Source: Variovorax sp. Root473 (lineage in GTDB: Bacteria > Pseudomonadota > Gammaproteobacteria > Burkholderiales > Burkholderiaceae_C). From it: 64,000 nucleotides of DNA. Where the stretch lies: positions 1 through 64,000 of the forward strand of contig NZ_LMEV01000020.1 of the NCBI RefSeq assembly GCF_001426505.1, given 5' to 3'. Numbering within the stretch: the first letter of the stretch is position 1; every line of letters begins with the position of its first letter. Positions 1-9,224 of this stretch are shown in pieces. Position numbers and translations under genes: made by a program. The notes under the pieces were generated by a model. The model was not told the DNA's origin. It saw only the letters and a list, made by a program, of their open reading frames with translations, and made no database searches.

Positions 1-64
1 CCCCAGCGAAGACCCCGCCGTGACCTGGAATCACATGCAACGGCGCCAATATTGACCTTCACGC

Positions 65-102
65 AAAACAAAAAGCCCGATGAGGCGGACTCATCAGGCT
101 TT
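65..102 (-). terminator. Rho-independent terminator of pckG
   Basis: Read on the minus strand, a 13-base arm at 102-90 pairs with 84-72 around a five-base loop, with one G:U-type mismatch allowed. A T-rich tail (CTTTTTGTTTTG) follows. It lies about 65 bases past the pckG stop codon, in the right orientation. On the plus strand the tail is not a clean T run, so I read it as one-directional. Confidence 0.85.
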
Positions 103-166
103 CTATAGGCTTTGAAGGCCCGGGCTTTGCAGGCCGGCATAAGCCAAGCCTGCGAGAAGAGCCTAC

Positions 167-2020
167 TCAGGCTGCCAACCGCTGCTCAATCGCGGCCTTC
201 GTCTCCGGCAATTCCTTCGGCAGATGATGCGCCAGTTGTTGGAACAACTCCGTGTGCAGCTTCAGCTCAGCCTGCCATGCCGCCTTGTCCATGCTCGTGA
301 CCGTCGCGAATTGCTCTGCGCTGAAATCCAGCCCTGTCCAGTTCAGGTCTTCATAGCGCGGACTCACGCCGGTGATGTGCTCGACACCTTCCGTCGCCTT
401 GCCTTCGACGCGATCGATCATCCACTTCAGCACGCGCATGTTCTCTCCGTAGCCGGGCCAGACGAACTTGCCGTCGGCGCCCTTGCGGAACCAGTTGGTC
501 GTGTAGATCTTCGGCAGTTGCGCGCCTGAGGCCTCGAGCTTCTTGCCCAGGTCGAGCCAGTGCTGGAAATAGTCGCTCATGTTGTAGCCCATGAAGGGCA
601 GCATGGCGAACGGGTCACGGCGCACCACGCCCTGCTGGCCGGCAGCCGCGGCGGTGGTTTCCGAACCCATCGTGGCGGCCATGTAGACGCCTTCGACCCA
701 GTTGCGGGCTTCGGTGACCAGCGGCACGGTGGTCGAGCGGCGGCCGCCGAAGATGAAGGCGTCGATCTTCACGCCCTTTGGGTCGTCCCAGGCTTCGTCG
801 AGCGCAGGATTGTTGGTGGCGGCGACAGTGAAGCGCGCGTTCGGATGGGCGGCCTTGGCGCCGGTTTCCTTGGCGATCTGGGGCGTCCAGTCCTTGCCTT
901 GCCAGTCGATGCAATGTGCGGGCGCGTCGCCCATGCCTTCCCACCAGACGTCGCCGTCGTCGGTCAGTGCCACGTTCGTGAAAATCACGTCGCGGTCGAG
1001 GCTGGCCATGCAGTTCGGGTTGGTCAGGTCGTTGGTGCCTGGTGCCACGCCGAAGTAGCCGGCCTCCGGGTTGATGGCGCGCAGCGTGCCGTCGGCTTGC
1101 GGCTTGATCCAGGCGATGTCGTCGCCGATGGTCGTGACCTTCCAGCCGTCGAAGCCCGCAGGCGGAATCAGCATCGCGAAGTTGGTCTTGCCGCAGGCGC
1201 TGGGGAAGGCGGCGGCCACGTGGTGCTTCTTGCCTTCAGGGCTGGTCACGCCGAGGATCAGCATGTGCTCGGCGAGCCAGCCTTCGTCGCGGCCCATGTT
1301 CGAGGCGATGCGCAGCGCGAAGCACTTCTTGCCCAGCAGCGCGTTGCCGCCGTAGCCCGAACCATAGCTCCAGATCTCGCGCGTTTCGGGGTAGTGAACG
1401 ATGTACTTGGTCTTGTTGCAAGGCCAGGTCACGTCCTTCTGGCCGGCTTCGAGCGGTGCGCCCACGGTGTGGACGCAGGGCACGAACTCGCCGTCGGTGC
1501 CCAGCACCTCGTACACAGCCTTGCCCATGCGGGTCATGATGCGCATGTTGACGGCCACGTAGGGGCTGTCGGACAGCTCGATGCCGATGTGCGCAATGGG
1601 CGAGCCCAGCGGGCCCATGCTGAACGGCACCACGTACATGGTGCGACCTTTCATGCAGCCGTCGAACAGGGGCTGCAGCGTGGCGCGCATCTCGGCCGGG
1701 GCCATCCAGTTGTTGGTGGGGCCGGCGTTTTCCTTCTGCGCAGAGCAGATGAAGGTGCGGTCCTCGACGCGTGCCACGTCGCTCGGATCGGACATCGCGA
1801 GGAACGAGCCCGGGCGCTTGGCAGGGTTCAGCTTCTTGAAGGTGCCGGCGTCGACCAGTTGCTGGCAGAGGCGGTCGTATTCTTCCTTGCTGCCGTCGCA
1901 CCAGTGGATGGCCTCGGGCTTGCACAGCGCAGCCATGTCGGCCACCCAGGCGATCAGCTTGGCGTTCTTGACGTATGAGGGCGCCTGAATGGTGAGGCCC
2001 TTCATCGTGGGTGCGTTCAT
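167..2020 (-). CDS. pckG: Phosphoenolpyruvate carboxykinase (GTP)
   Basis: Converts oxaloacetate and GTP to phosphoenolpyruvate, CO2 and GDP, the entry step of gluconeogenesis, in the cytoplasm. The 617-residue length is typical of the GTP-dependent family. The kinase-1a P-loop FPSACGKT lies around residues 272-279 (Lys about 278), followed by the metal/GTP segment GDDIAWI. The start is set by AGGAG eight bases upstream of the ATG at 2020. It is monocistronic, with a convincing terminator downstream and about 150 bases of untranslated DNA upstream. Nothing in the sequence looks defective. The ATP-dependent PckA family has a different P-loop context, so the GTP assignment is firm. Confidence 0.97.
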   Translation of the reverse strand: MNAPTMKGLTIQAPSYVKNAKLIAWVADMAALCKPEAIHWCDGSKEEYDRLCQQLVDAGTFKKLNPAKRPGSFLAMSDPSDVARVEDRTFICSAQKENAGPTNNWMAPAEMRATLQPLFDGCMKGRTMYVVPFSMGPLGSPIAHIGIELSDSPYVAVNMRIMTRMGKAVYEVLGTDGEFVPCVHTVGAPLEAGQKDVTWPCNKTKYIVHYPETREIWSYGSGYGGNALLGKKCFALRIASNMGRDEGWLAEHMLILGVTSPEGKKHHVAAAFPSACGKTNFAMLIPPAGFDGWKVTTIGDDIAWIKPQADGTLRAINPEAGYFGVAPGTNDLTNPNCMASLDRDVIFTNVALTDDGDVWWEGMGDAPAHCIDWQGKDWTPQIAKETGAKAAHPNARFTVAATNNPALDEAWDDPKGVKIDAFIFGGRRSTTVPLVTEARNWVEGVYMAATMGSETTAAAAGQQGVVRRDPFAMLPFMGYNMSDYFQHWLDLGKKLEASGAQLPKIYTTNWFRKGADGKFVWPGYGENMRVLKWMIDRVEGKATEGVEHITGVSPRYEDLNWTGLDFSAEQFATVTSMDKAAWQAELKLHTELFQQLAHHLPKELPETKAAIEQRLAA

Positions 2021-2171
2021 CGGAAATCTCCTAAGTTGAAAAATCGTCTTTCCGAACGGGGCGCCGCGCCGGGTGGCGCACGGAGGTCCGTTTGAGAAAA
2101 CGTTTCGCTTTGGGAGATTGCGTCCACGCGGGCCGCACAGCCCGCGGACAAAAGCGCGAAAGCCTGTCAGT

Positions 2172-2324
2172 TCAGGCGAGAAAAACGGCGATCGACGCCA
2201 GCAGCAGCATCAGCACGCCGCCAGCCAGCGGGAGCACGAGCGGCATCAGGTGAACGACCGATTCGACGGCGTCATGTTCAGCGGCGGCAGCATGGCCGGG
2301 CTCGACGGGAGTGGGTTGGGACAT
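2172..2324 (-). CDS. Small single-span membrane peptide
   Basis: A 50-residue protein beginning [10 protein letters not shown]. An acidic, alanine-rich N-terminal half precedes one hydrophobic helix (about residues 28-49) that ends at the C-terminus. The ATG at 2324 is preceded by GAGGTA at suitable spacing. An in-frame upstream ATG at 2378 would add 18 residues, but no ribosome site supports it. It lies between pckG and the threonine dehydratase gene on the same strand. I do not recognise a named family. Its form is that of a small inner-membrane accessory peptide, and its function is unknown. Confidence 0.6.
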   Translation of the reverse strand: MSQPTPVEPGHAAAAEHDAVESVVHLMPLVLPLAGGVLMLLLASIAVFLA

Positions 2325-2445
2325 CGGGAAATACCTCGAATACGCAAATGACAAACCGCCAGTTGCTGTGAGCAGCAAATGGCCAAACTCCCGCCATTTT
2401 ACCGGCGGGGCGCAGCCGGCGGGTCTAGGGGGTTGCGAGGAGCCC

Positions 2446-3654
2446 TCAATGCTGCTCGACGGCTTCGAAACCGGCGTCCTTCAGGGCGGCCAGAACACTC
2501 GCCAGATGAGCCCGGCCGCGGGTCTGCAGCACCAGTTCGACGTCCACATTCTGCGCCGCCAGCATGGTAAAGGCGCGTTGGTGGTGCACCTCGTCGACGT
2601 TAGCGCCCGCTTCGGCCACGGTGGCCGTGATATGGGCCAACGAGCCTGGCACATCGCGCGCACTGACCCGCACCCGGGCCAGCCGTCCAGCGCGCACCAT
2701 GCCGCGTTCGATGATGGCCGCAAGCAGCAGTGGGTCGATGTTGCCGCCCGACAGCACGAGGCCCACGCGCTTGCCGCGAAAGCGCTCGGGATGCCGGATC
2801 AGCGCTGCAAGACCGGCCGCACCTGCACCTTCGACCAGCGTCTTTTCGATCTCCAGCAGCATCAGCACGCCTTGCTCGATGTCGCCTTCGTCCACCAGCA
2901 GCAGGTCGTCGACCTTGGCCGAAATGATTTCCCGCGTCAGCACGCCCGGCGTGCCGACCGCGATGCCTTCGGCAATGGTGCTGGTGCCTTGCACGTGATG
3001 CGTGCCCTTGACGGCATTCACCATCGCCGGAAAGCGCTGGGTCTGCACGCCGACGATCTCGATGCCGGGCTTGGCTTCGCGCGCTGCGACGGCCATGCCC
3101 GCGATGAGCCCGCCGCCGCCGACCGCCACCACCAGCGTGTCGAGGTTGGGCACCGCGTCGAGCATCTCGAGTGCGATCGTGCCCTGGCCGGCAATGATGG
3201 CTTCGTCGTCGTACGGGTGCACGAAGGTCAGGCCTTCGCGCTCGGCCAATGCCAGCGCATGCGCGCGCGCTGCGTCCAGCGTGTCGCCGTGCAGCACCAC
3301 CTCGGCGCCGAAGCCGCGCGTGCGCTCGATCTTCACGCCGGGCGTGAAGCGCGGCATCACGATGAGTGCGCGCAGGCCGAGCCGTTGCGCGTGATAGGCC
3401 ACACCCTGCGCATGGTTGCCGGCCGACATGGCGATCACGCCGCGCGTGCCGCCTTCCGACAGATCGACCAGCTTGTTGCACGCACCGCGCTCCTTGAACG
3501 AGGACGTGAACTGCAGGTTCTCGAACTTCAGGAACACCTGCGCGCCCACGATCTCGGAGAGCGTGCGCGACTCCACGCAGGGCGTGTTGAGCACCTGGCC
3601 CTGCAGGCGCGCCGCAGCGCGCCGGATAGCTTCGATTCCGACCATGGCGCGCAT
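2446..3654 (-). CDS. ilvA: Threonine ammonia-lyase with ACT domain
   Basis: PLP enzyme that deaminates threonine to 2-oxobutyrate. The PLP lysine is in SSFKERGA (Lys54). SAGNHAQGV and the glycine loop GGGGLIAG, which holds the cofactor phosphate, follow. A single ACT domain occupies roughly residues 325-402. At 402 residues with one ACT domain it matches the shorter threonine dehydratases found in many proteobacteria, not the 500-residue biosynthetic IlvA with two ACT-like domains. The tdcB-like catabolic role is therefore equally possible. The start could be the ATG at 3654 or the one at 3645; neither has a clear ribosome site. It is divergent from the AAA+ ATPase gene. Confidence 0.9.
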   Translation of the reverse strand: MRAMVGIEAIRRAAARLQGQVLNTPCVESRTLSEIVGAQVFLKFENLQFTSSFKERGACNKLVDLSEGGTRGVIAMSAGNHAQGVAYHAQRLGLRALIVMPRFTPGVKIERTRGFGAEVVLHGDTLDAARAHALALAEREGLTFVHPYDDEAIIAGQGTIALEMLDAVPNLDTLVVAVGGGGLIAGMAVAAREAKPGIEIVGVQTQRFPAMVNAVKGTHHVQGTSTIAEGIAVGTPGVLTREIISAKVDDLLLVDEGDIEQGVLMLLEIEKTLVEGAGAAGLAALIRHPERFRGKRVGLVLSGGNIDPLLLAAIIERGMVRAGRLARVRVSARDVPGSLAHITATVAEAGANVDEVHHQRAFTMLAAQNVDVELVLQTRGRAHLASVLAALKDAGFEAVEQH

Positions 3655-3761
3655 TGTGGCGGGAATCCAGCGGATCAGGGTTTTTACTCTTTCGGCGTCT
3701 TCCCGAAGCCAAAAGTCTGCGTTATGGTCGCTCCAAGTATTTCCTCGCAGGAGGTTGCCTG

Positions 3762-6086
3762 ATGGTCAAGCGTGCGGGTGTCGATGTGGTGGCTGCTGCG
3801 GTGCGCGGGCAGGCCTTGCCTTCGCCCGGTCTCAAGGAAGCGCCGGTGCTCGAGCTCATGTGCTCGCACTTCGTGCTCACGCTCGCGGCCAAGCAGGGCC
3901 CGCGCTTCAATGTGCGGCGCGATATCAACGGATTGCTCTCGCTCACCGGGCGCCATCTCGTGTGGCCCGCCGCAGTGCTGCAGCGATTGCGCGAATTTCT
4001 CGGCCGCCGCTGTGCGGGCAACGAAGTGTGGAAAGGCGTCGAAGACTTCGACGGCCGCACGCTGCTCGAGCGCCACGGTGTCTGGCGCGGTCCGTACGAA
4101 GAAGGCACGCTGTTCTTCTACCTCGACGAGTACGCCAAAGACCAGCCCAAGGACCTGCTCTCGGTGCTCACCGTCACGCGCGACTGGCTCACGCATGCGC
4201 TGCGCAAGCAGTCGACGCTGGTCGAGAAGAACATCGACGCGCTCGCAGGCCTTTTGCAACTCAACAAGGCAGAGCGCGCGCTGCTGCTGTACGGCACGCT
4301 GGCGCGCTACCAGCGCGACCTGCGCTCGCTGCTGGTCGAGTTCAAGGTCAACAACGCGCCCGAGGCCTACGCCGCCATCGCGGACATCGCGGGCGTCAAT
4401 GCGAGCGAAGTGGGTGAGGCATTGCGCGCGGGCTCGCGGCTTGAGCGCATCGGCCTCGTCGAGAACCTCATCTCCGAGCACAACATCACTGACCTCGCCG
4501 ACCTCATGAAGGTCAGCGAGAAGCTGCCGCCCGTGCTCATGCGCGAGTACCGCGACCACAACGAACTGATGGCCGTGTTCACGCGGCCCTCGGCCAAGAG
4601 CACGCTGACGCCGCACGATTTTTCGTTCGTCCAGGAGGACGCCCAGATGCTCGTCACGCTGCTGCGTGCGGCCGTGGCGCGCAAGGAGCCCGGCGTCAAT
4701 GTGCTGCTCTACGGCCCGCCTGGCACCGGCAAGACCGAGCTGGCCAAGGTGGTCGCGCAGGCCGCGGGCCTGGAGCTCTTCGAAGTCGAGTACGCCGACC
4801 GCGATGGCAATTCGCTCAGCGGGCGCGACCGCTACCGTTCGCTGCAGATCGCGCAGGTGTTCTTGAAGGGCAGCGCGCAGGCCGCGCTGCTCTTCGACGA
4901 GGTCGAAGATGTGTTTCCGCCCATCAGCACCGAGGCCGCGCAGTTCATGGCGCGCGCCGAGCAGATCCCTGCGCCCGCGAGCGGCAGCGTGAGCGGCAAG
5001 GCCTGGGTCAACCAGGTCCTCGAAGCCAACCCCGTGCCCACGCTGTGGGTCACCAACCGCATCGAGCAGATCGACCCGGCCTTCCGCCGCCGCTTTGCCT
5101 ACCACCTGGAGCTCAAGTCGCCACCGCCCGGCGCGCGCGAGCAGCTCGTGAAGAAGACGCTCGAAGGCGTGGTGGTGTCCGAGGCGTTCACCGCCAAGCT
5201 GGCCGAGCGCAAGGGACTCACACCGGCGCAGATCCGCACTGCCGTGCGCTTCGCCGGCCTCGCGAAGACCGACGAAGCTTCGGTGGAAGCCCTCATCGAG
5301 CGCCAGCTGCGCAACGCCGACCTCGCACTCGGCACGCTCGACAAGAGCCCGGCCGAGCGCCGCAGCGTCACCACCTACGACCTGGACATGCTCCACGTCG
5401 AAACCCGCTTCGAGATCCCGCGCATCGTCGAGGCGCTGAAGGCCCGTGGCCACGGCACGCTGTGCTTCTACGGCGCGCCCGGCACCGGCAAGACCGCGCT
5501 GGCCGAGCACATCGCCAGAGCCGTGGGGCGCCCGCTCATCGTCAAGCAGGCCAGCGACCTCATGAGCAAGTACGTCGGCGAAACCGAGCAGAACATGGCC
5601 GCCATGTTCAGGGAGGCTGAGTCCGAGAAAGCCGTGCTGCTGCTCGACGAAGCCGACTCCTTCCTGCAGGACCGGCGCGGCGCGCAGCGCACCTACGAGG
5701 TCACCGAGGTCAACGAGATGCTGCAGGGCATGGAGCGCTTTCGCGGCGTGTTCGTCTGCACCACCAACCTGCTCGACCGGCTCGACCAGGCGGCGCTGCG
5801 GCGCTTCACCTTCAAGATCAAGTTCATGCCGCTCACCGCGGCGCAGCGCGAACGCATGTTCGTGACAGAGGCGCTCGCGGGCGACGCCGCCTTGCTCACA
5901 GGCGAGGTGCGCGCGCGCCTTGCGCAGCTGTCGCAACTGTGCCCCGGCGACTTCGCGGCCGTGAAGCGGCAGACCGACATCCTCGCGGCCGAGTTCTCGG
6001 CGGCGGAATTTCTCGAGCAGCTCGAAGCCGAGCACCGGATCAAGCCCGAGGTGCGCGAATCGCGCGGCATGGGCTTCATCCAGTAG
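3762..6086 (+). CDS. Tandem AAA+ ATPase
   Basis: A 774-residue cytoplasmic protein with a helical N-terminal region (about 1-290) and two AAA+ modules. The first has Walker A GPPGTGKT (318-325) and Walker B LLFDEVED (D379, E380). The second has Walker A GAPGTGKT (571-578), the segment SKYVGETEQN typical of classic AAA unfoldases, and Walker B LLLDEADSF (D629, E630). Both modules keep their key residues, so both are probably active. GCAGGAGG ahead of the ATG at 3762 fixes the start; the open frame extends further upstream without a good site. It stands alone, with no protease or adaptor gene next to it, so its substrate cannot be named. The second module looks like FtsH/p97-type AAA. Confidence 0.85.
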   Translation: MVKRAGVDVVAAAVRGQALPSPGLKEAPVLELMCSHFVLTLAAKQGPRFNVRRDINGLLSLTGRHLVWPAAVLQRLREFLGRRCAGNEVWKGVEDFDGRTLLERHGVWRGPYEEGTLFFYLDEYAKDQPKDLLSVLTVTRDWLTHALRKQSTLVEKNIDALAGLLQLNKAERALLLYGTLARYQRDLRSLLVEFKVNNAPEAYAAIADIAGVNASEVGEALRAGSRLERIGLVENLISEHNITDLADLMKVSEKLPPVLMREYRDHNELMAVFTRPSAKSTLTPHDFSFVQEDAQMLVTLLRAAVARKEPGVNVLLYGPPGTGKTELAKVVAQAAGLELFEVEYADRDGNSLSGRDRYRSLQIAQVFLKGSAQAALLFDEVEDVFPPISTEAAQFMARAEQIPAPASGSVSGKAWVNQVLEANPVPTLWVTNRIEQIDPAFRRRFAYHLELKSPPPGAREQLVKKTLEGVVVSEAFTAKLAERKGLTPAQIRTAVRFAGLAKTDEASVEALIERQLRNADLALGTLDKSPAERRSVTTYDLDMLHVETRFEIPRIVEALKARGHGTLCFYGAPGTGKTALAEHIARAVGRPLIVKQASDLMSKYVGETEQNMAAMFREAESEKAVLLLDEADSFLQDRRGAQRTYEVTEVNEMLQGMERFRGVFVCTTNLLDRLDQAALRRFTFKIKFMPLTAAQRERMFVTEALAGDAALLTGEVRARLAQLSQLCPGDFAAVKRQTDILAAEFSAAEFLEQLEAEHRIKPEVRESRGMGFIQ

Positions 6087-6165
6087 CGGGCGCGCGTCCT
6101 GTATCAGCACCCCGAACAAGCAATAAACCGGAACTGTCCGCCGCCGCGGACGCCAGGAGGACCCG

Positions 6166-7788
6166 ATGGCCTTTCACAATGCAGGTGCGTCGCGGCGCTC
6201 GCGGACCCTGGCCGCCTGTGCCGGTGCGATGGCACTCGCCCTGGCCGGCCTCCTGGCGGGATGCGGGGGCGGCGGCGGGGGAGGTGGTGGCGGCGGAGGG
6301 TTCCCGATCGGCGTGGCGCCGCCGCCCAACCCCGGGAGCGGCAACGGCAACGGCGACGGCATCGTGGCGTCCTCGACCGTCGCCGGCCAGTGCGCCGCGC
6401 CGCGCCCGGGCATCAACCCCGAGACCGGCCGCGCGTACCCCGACGTCGCCGGCACGGTCGACAACGAAAAGAGCTGGGTGCGCGGCTGGATCGACGAAAC
6501 CTACCTTTGGTACGACGAAGTGCCCACCACGCTCAAGGCGTCCGACTACGCCACGCCACAGACCTGGTTCGACGTGCTCAAGACACCGGCCACCACGCCG
6601 TCGGGCCGGGCCAAGGACCGCTTCCATTTCACCAACAACACCGAGACGTACCGCCAGCAGTCGGAGGGCGGCGTGTCGGTCGGCTACGGCATGGAGACGG
6701 CGACCGTGCGCAGTTCGGTGCCGCGCAACATCCGCATCGCTTTCGTCGAACCGGGCTCGCCGGCTGCGGCGGCCGGCCTGGTGCGCGGGGCCAAGCTGGT
6801 CATCGTCGACGGCATCGACGTGGTGTCCGTCCCCGACAGCGAGAGGGACCCCATCTTCCGCGCGCTCTCGCCGCGGGCCCTCGGCGAGAAGCACACCTTC
6901 ACCTTCGAGGTGGACGGCACGCGTGGCAGCCCCATCGAACTCACGGCCCAGCGCATCACGAGCACGCCGGTGCAGTTCACGCGCACCATCGGGCCGGCCG
7001 GCAGCCGCGTGGGCTACCTGCTGTTCAACGACCACATCACGACCGCCGAGGCGCAACTCGTCGCGGCCGTGAACACGCTCAAGCAGGACGGCGGCATCCA
7101 GGACCTCGTGCTCGACATGCGCTACAACGGCGGCGGCCAGCTGCGCATCGCGAGCCAGCTGGCCTACATGGTGGCCGGAGCGGCCGCGACGAACGGCAAG
7201 ACCTTCGAGCTGCTGACCTTCAACGACAAGAACCCTTACCACCGCACGCTCGCCCAGAACCTCACGCCTTTCGTCACGACCACCCGCGCCGGCCAGCCGC
7301 TGCCCACGCTGAACCTGTCGCGCGTCACGCTGCTGACGAGCGGCGGCACGTGCTCTGCCAGCGAGTCGGTCATCAACAGCCTGCGCGGCGTGGGCGTCAC
7401 GGTCAACATCGTGGGAACCACCACTTGCGGCAAGCCCTACGGTTTCGTGCCGCAGGACAACTGCGGCACGACCTACTTCGCGGTCAACTTCAAGGGCGTC
7501 AACCAGGCCGGCTTCGGCGACTACGGCGACGGCTTCGCGCCCAACGCCGGCTGCGTCGTGTCCGACGACTTCAACCACCCGTTGGGCGATCCCGCCGAGC
7601 GCCGGCTGGCCGCGGCGCTGCGGCTGCGCGACACCGGGTCGTGCGCAGCGCCGACCGCATCCGCCAAGGCTGCGGACACCCCGGGACTGGAGAAGGGTGA
7701 CACGCCGGTGGACGACGAGCCCGTGCTGCTTCCCCGGTCGCCGCTGCGCGAGAACCGGCTGATCGACCTCTTGCCAGCCCCCGTTTGA
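6166..7788 (+). CDS. S41 family peptidase lipoprotein
   Basis: A 540-residue exported serine peptidase of the tail-specific (CtpA/Tsp) family. The signal peptide ends in lipobox LAGC, with the lipidated Cys at 33, directly followed by twelve glycines that act as a tether. A PDZ-like domain lies around residues 165-265, with a PGSPAAAAGL carboxylate-binding type segment. The peptidase domain follows, and GGTCSASE places the catalytic serine near residue 397. A cysteine-rich stretch near 420-470 may form disulfides, which fits a periplasmic location. CAGGAGGA precedes the ATG. It has its own transcription unit, closed by a strong hairpin. The substrate is unknown. Confidence 0.88.
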   Translation: MAFHNAGASRRSRTLAACAGAMALALAGLLAGCGGGGGGGGGGGGFPIGVAPPPNPGSGNGNGDGIVASSTVAGQCAAPRPGINPETGRAYPDVAGTVDNEKSWVRGWIDETYLWYDEVPTTLKASDYATPQTWFDVLKTPATTPSGRAKDRFHFTNNTETYRQQSEGGVSVGYGMETATVRSSVPRNIRIAFVEPGSPAAAAGLVRGAKLVIVDGIDVVSVPDSERDPIFRALSPRALGEKHTFTFEVDGTRGSPIELTAQRITSTPVQFTRTIGPAGSRVGYLLFNDHITTAEAQLVAAVNTLKQDGGIQDLVLDMRYNGGGQLRIASQLAYMVAGAAATNGKTFELLTFNDKNPYHRTLAQNLTPFVTTTRAGQPLPTLNLSRVTLLTSGGTCSASESVINSLRGVGVTVNIVGTTTCGKPYGFVPQDNCGTTYFAVNFKGVNQAGFGDYGDGFAPNAGCVVSDDFNHPLGDPAERRLAAALRLRDTGSCAAPTASAKAADTPGLEKGDTPVDDEPVLLPRSPLRENRLIDLLPAPV

Positions 7789-7807
7789 TGGCGGGCTGAC
7801 GTCTCCG

Positions 7808-7831
7808 CGCGAGGCCTGCTCCGGCCTCGCG
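7808..7831 (+). terminator. Strong hairpin after the S41 peptidase gene
   Basis: A perfect nine-base stem (CGCGAGGCC at 7808-7816, GGCCTCGCG at 7823-7831) with a six-base loop begins 20 bases after the stop codon. No T run follows, so it may be a non-canonical terminator or an mRNA 3'-end stabiliser. Confidence 0.4.
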
Positions 7832-7886
7832 GAAAACCCTTAGCCGCACCCCATTGCCATGCGCCCGGCATGCCCCCTAGAGTTTG

Positions 7887-7922
7887 GCAAACGTTTGCGC
7901 AAAGCTTTGCGCAAACGTTTTC
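7887..7922. promoter_or_regulatory. Double LacI-family operator (32-bp palindrome)
   Basis: Positions 7889-7920 form a perfect 32-base palindrome with half AAACGTTTGCGCAAAG. It contains two smaller palindromic sites, GCAAACGTTTGC at 7887-7898 and GCAAACGTTTTC at 7911-7922, centred 24 bases apart. An AAACG/CGTTT core is the usual LacI/GalR-family half-site. The element is 57 bases upstream of the nucleoside hydrolase start. No lacI-type regulator gene is in this window. Confidence 0.7.
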
Positions 7923-7978
7923 ACTCCCTTGCCGCTGGTCGGAGACAGGGCTGAAAACCAATCACTTAGGAGAAACAG

Positions 7979-9154
7979 ATGCGCAAATGGACAGTGACGA
8001 CCTTCTGGCTCGTCGCCGTGGCCGTGCTCACGGCATGCGGCGGTGGCGGCAACGGCGGCATCGGCCTGGCGCCCGGGTACGCAGCGGCGCCGGTGGCGCA
8101 GAAAGTCATCATCGACAGCGACTACAACACCATGAGCGACGACGGCCAGCTTGGCGTCATGGCCGCGCAGCTGCAGGCAGAGGGCAAGGTGCAGGTGATG
8201 GGCATCAGCGTCGTCTCGGGCAACCAGTGGCTCCAGCAGGGCGTGGCCGACGCGCTGATGTCGGTCGAGCGCCTGGGCGTGGGCCAGCGCATCGGCGTCT
8301 ACGTGGGCGAGAACTACGCCATCAACCACGACTACGCGACCATCGAGGCCGAGATGAAGGCGGGGGCGGGCGGCGACGGCTACCTGGGCGCCTGGAGCGG
8401 CCCCGAGCCCAGGACGGACGCCGACCTCAAGCCCTCGCCCGACGGCTTTGCCACGCGCACCGTGGTGCAGCGCAAGAGCGCGGTCGACTTCATCATCGAC
8501 ACCGTCAAGGCCAACCCCAACGAGATCACCCTCCTGGCCATTGGCCCGCTCACCAACATCGCGCTGGCCGTGAAGAAGAGCCCCGACATCGTGCCGCTGA
8601 TCAAGCAGATCATCTACATGGGCGGCGCCGTCGACGTGGCGGGCAACACCACCCATTTCGCCGAGTTCAACTGGTGGTTCGACCCCGAGGCCGCGCAGTT
8701 CGTGGTGCGCCTGCCGATTCCGCAGGTGGTGGTGCCGCTGGACGTGACCGACACCGTGTTCCTCACCCAGCCCGTCTACGACCGCATCGCGCACCCGGCC
8801 AAGCCGACGGCCGTGACCGAGGTGTTCCGCAAGCTCAACGGCTACGGCTTCAGCGGCACCAACGGCTTCGAGAACAACCCGAACTACACGCAGAACATCT
8901 GGGACACGCTGGTGCTCGCCTACCTCATCGATCCGCGCTACGCCACGCAGACCGTCGAGCGCTATGTCGACGTGATCGCCAAGCCCGGCGCCGCCGACAA
9001 CGGCCGCTCCATCGGCTACACCACACCGCCCGCGGGCGTGCCGCTGCAGAAGATGACGGTGGTGAAGAAGTTCGACAACGCGCGCTTCTTCGAGCTCTAC
9101 ATCGACCTGCTCACGCGGCCGGTGCCGATCACGCTGCCGGCGACCGGCTCGTAA
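7979..9154 (+). CDS. Exported nucleoside hydrolase (lipoprotein)
   Basis: A 391-residue member of the inosine-uridine preferring nucleoside hydrolase family, which splits N-ribosides into base and pentose. The calcium-binding aspartate cluster is present as DSDYNTMSDD (D46, D48, D54, D55), a variant of the usual DTDxxxDD. IGPLTNIA and MGGAVDVAGN are also family segments. The N-terminus is a lipoprotein signal ending LTAC (Cys20), so it acts outside the cytoplasm, unlike the classic cytosolic enzymes. AGGAG precedes the ATG. It is followed by xylulokinase after 70 bases and preceded by a LacI-type operator, which suggests sugar-responsive control. The true substrate is not evident. Confidence 0.85.
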   Translation: MRKWTVTTFWLVAVAVLTACGGGGNGGIGLAPGYAAAPVAQKVIIDSDYNTMSDDGQLGVMAAQLQAEGKVQVMGISVVSGNQWLQQGVADALMSVERLGVGQRIGVYVGENYAINHDYATIEAEMKAGAGGDGYLGAWSGPEPRTDADLKPSPDGFATRTVVQRKSAVDFIIDTVKANPNEITLLAIGPLTNIALAVKKSPDIVPLIKQIIYMGGAVDVAGNTTHFAEFNWWFDPEAAQFVVRLPIPQVVVPLDVTDTVFLTQPVYDRIAHPAKPTAVTEVFRKLNGYGFSGTNGFENNPNYTQNIWDTLVLAYLIDPRYATQTVERYVDVIAKPGAADNGRSIGYTTPPAGVPLQKMTVVKKFDNARFFELYIDLLTRPVPITLPATGS

Positions 9155-9224
9155 ACCGCCTGCCGTCAGCCGGCGCGCGGGGCCGGAGCGCCGATACTGC
9201 GGCCCTCGAACAGGGAACACACGC

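Noticed and set aside
237-241. DGGAS in the reductase protein (residues 237-241) as an ApbE flavinylation site
   Set aside because: The spacing of the aspartate to the final serine does not match the D-x-x-(S/T)-G-A-(T/S) pattern, so I keep it only as a weak hint. Coordinates here are residue numbers.
3684-6119. 811-codon minus-strand frame across the AAA+ ATPase gene
   Set aside because: Shadow of a gene with clear Walker motifs; no family features and no ribosome site.
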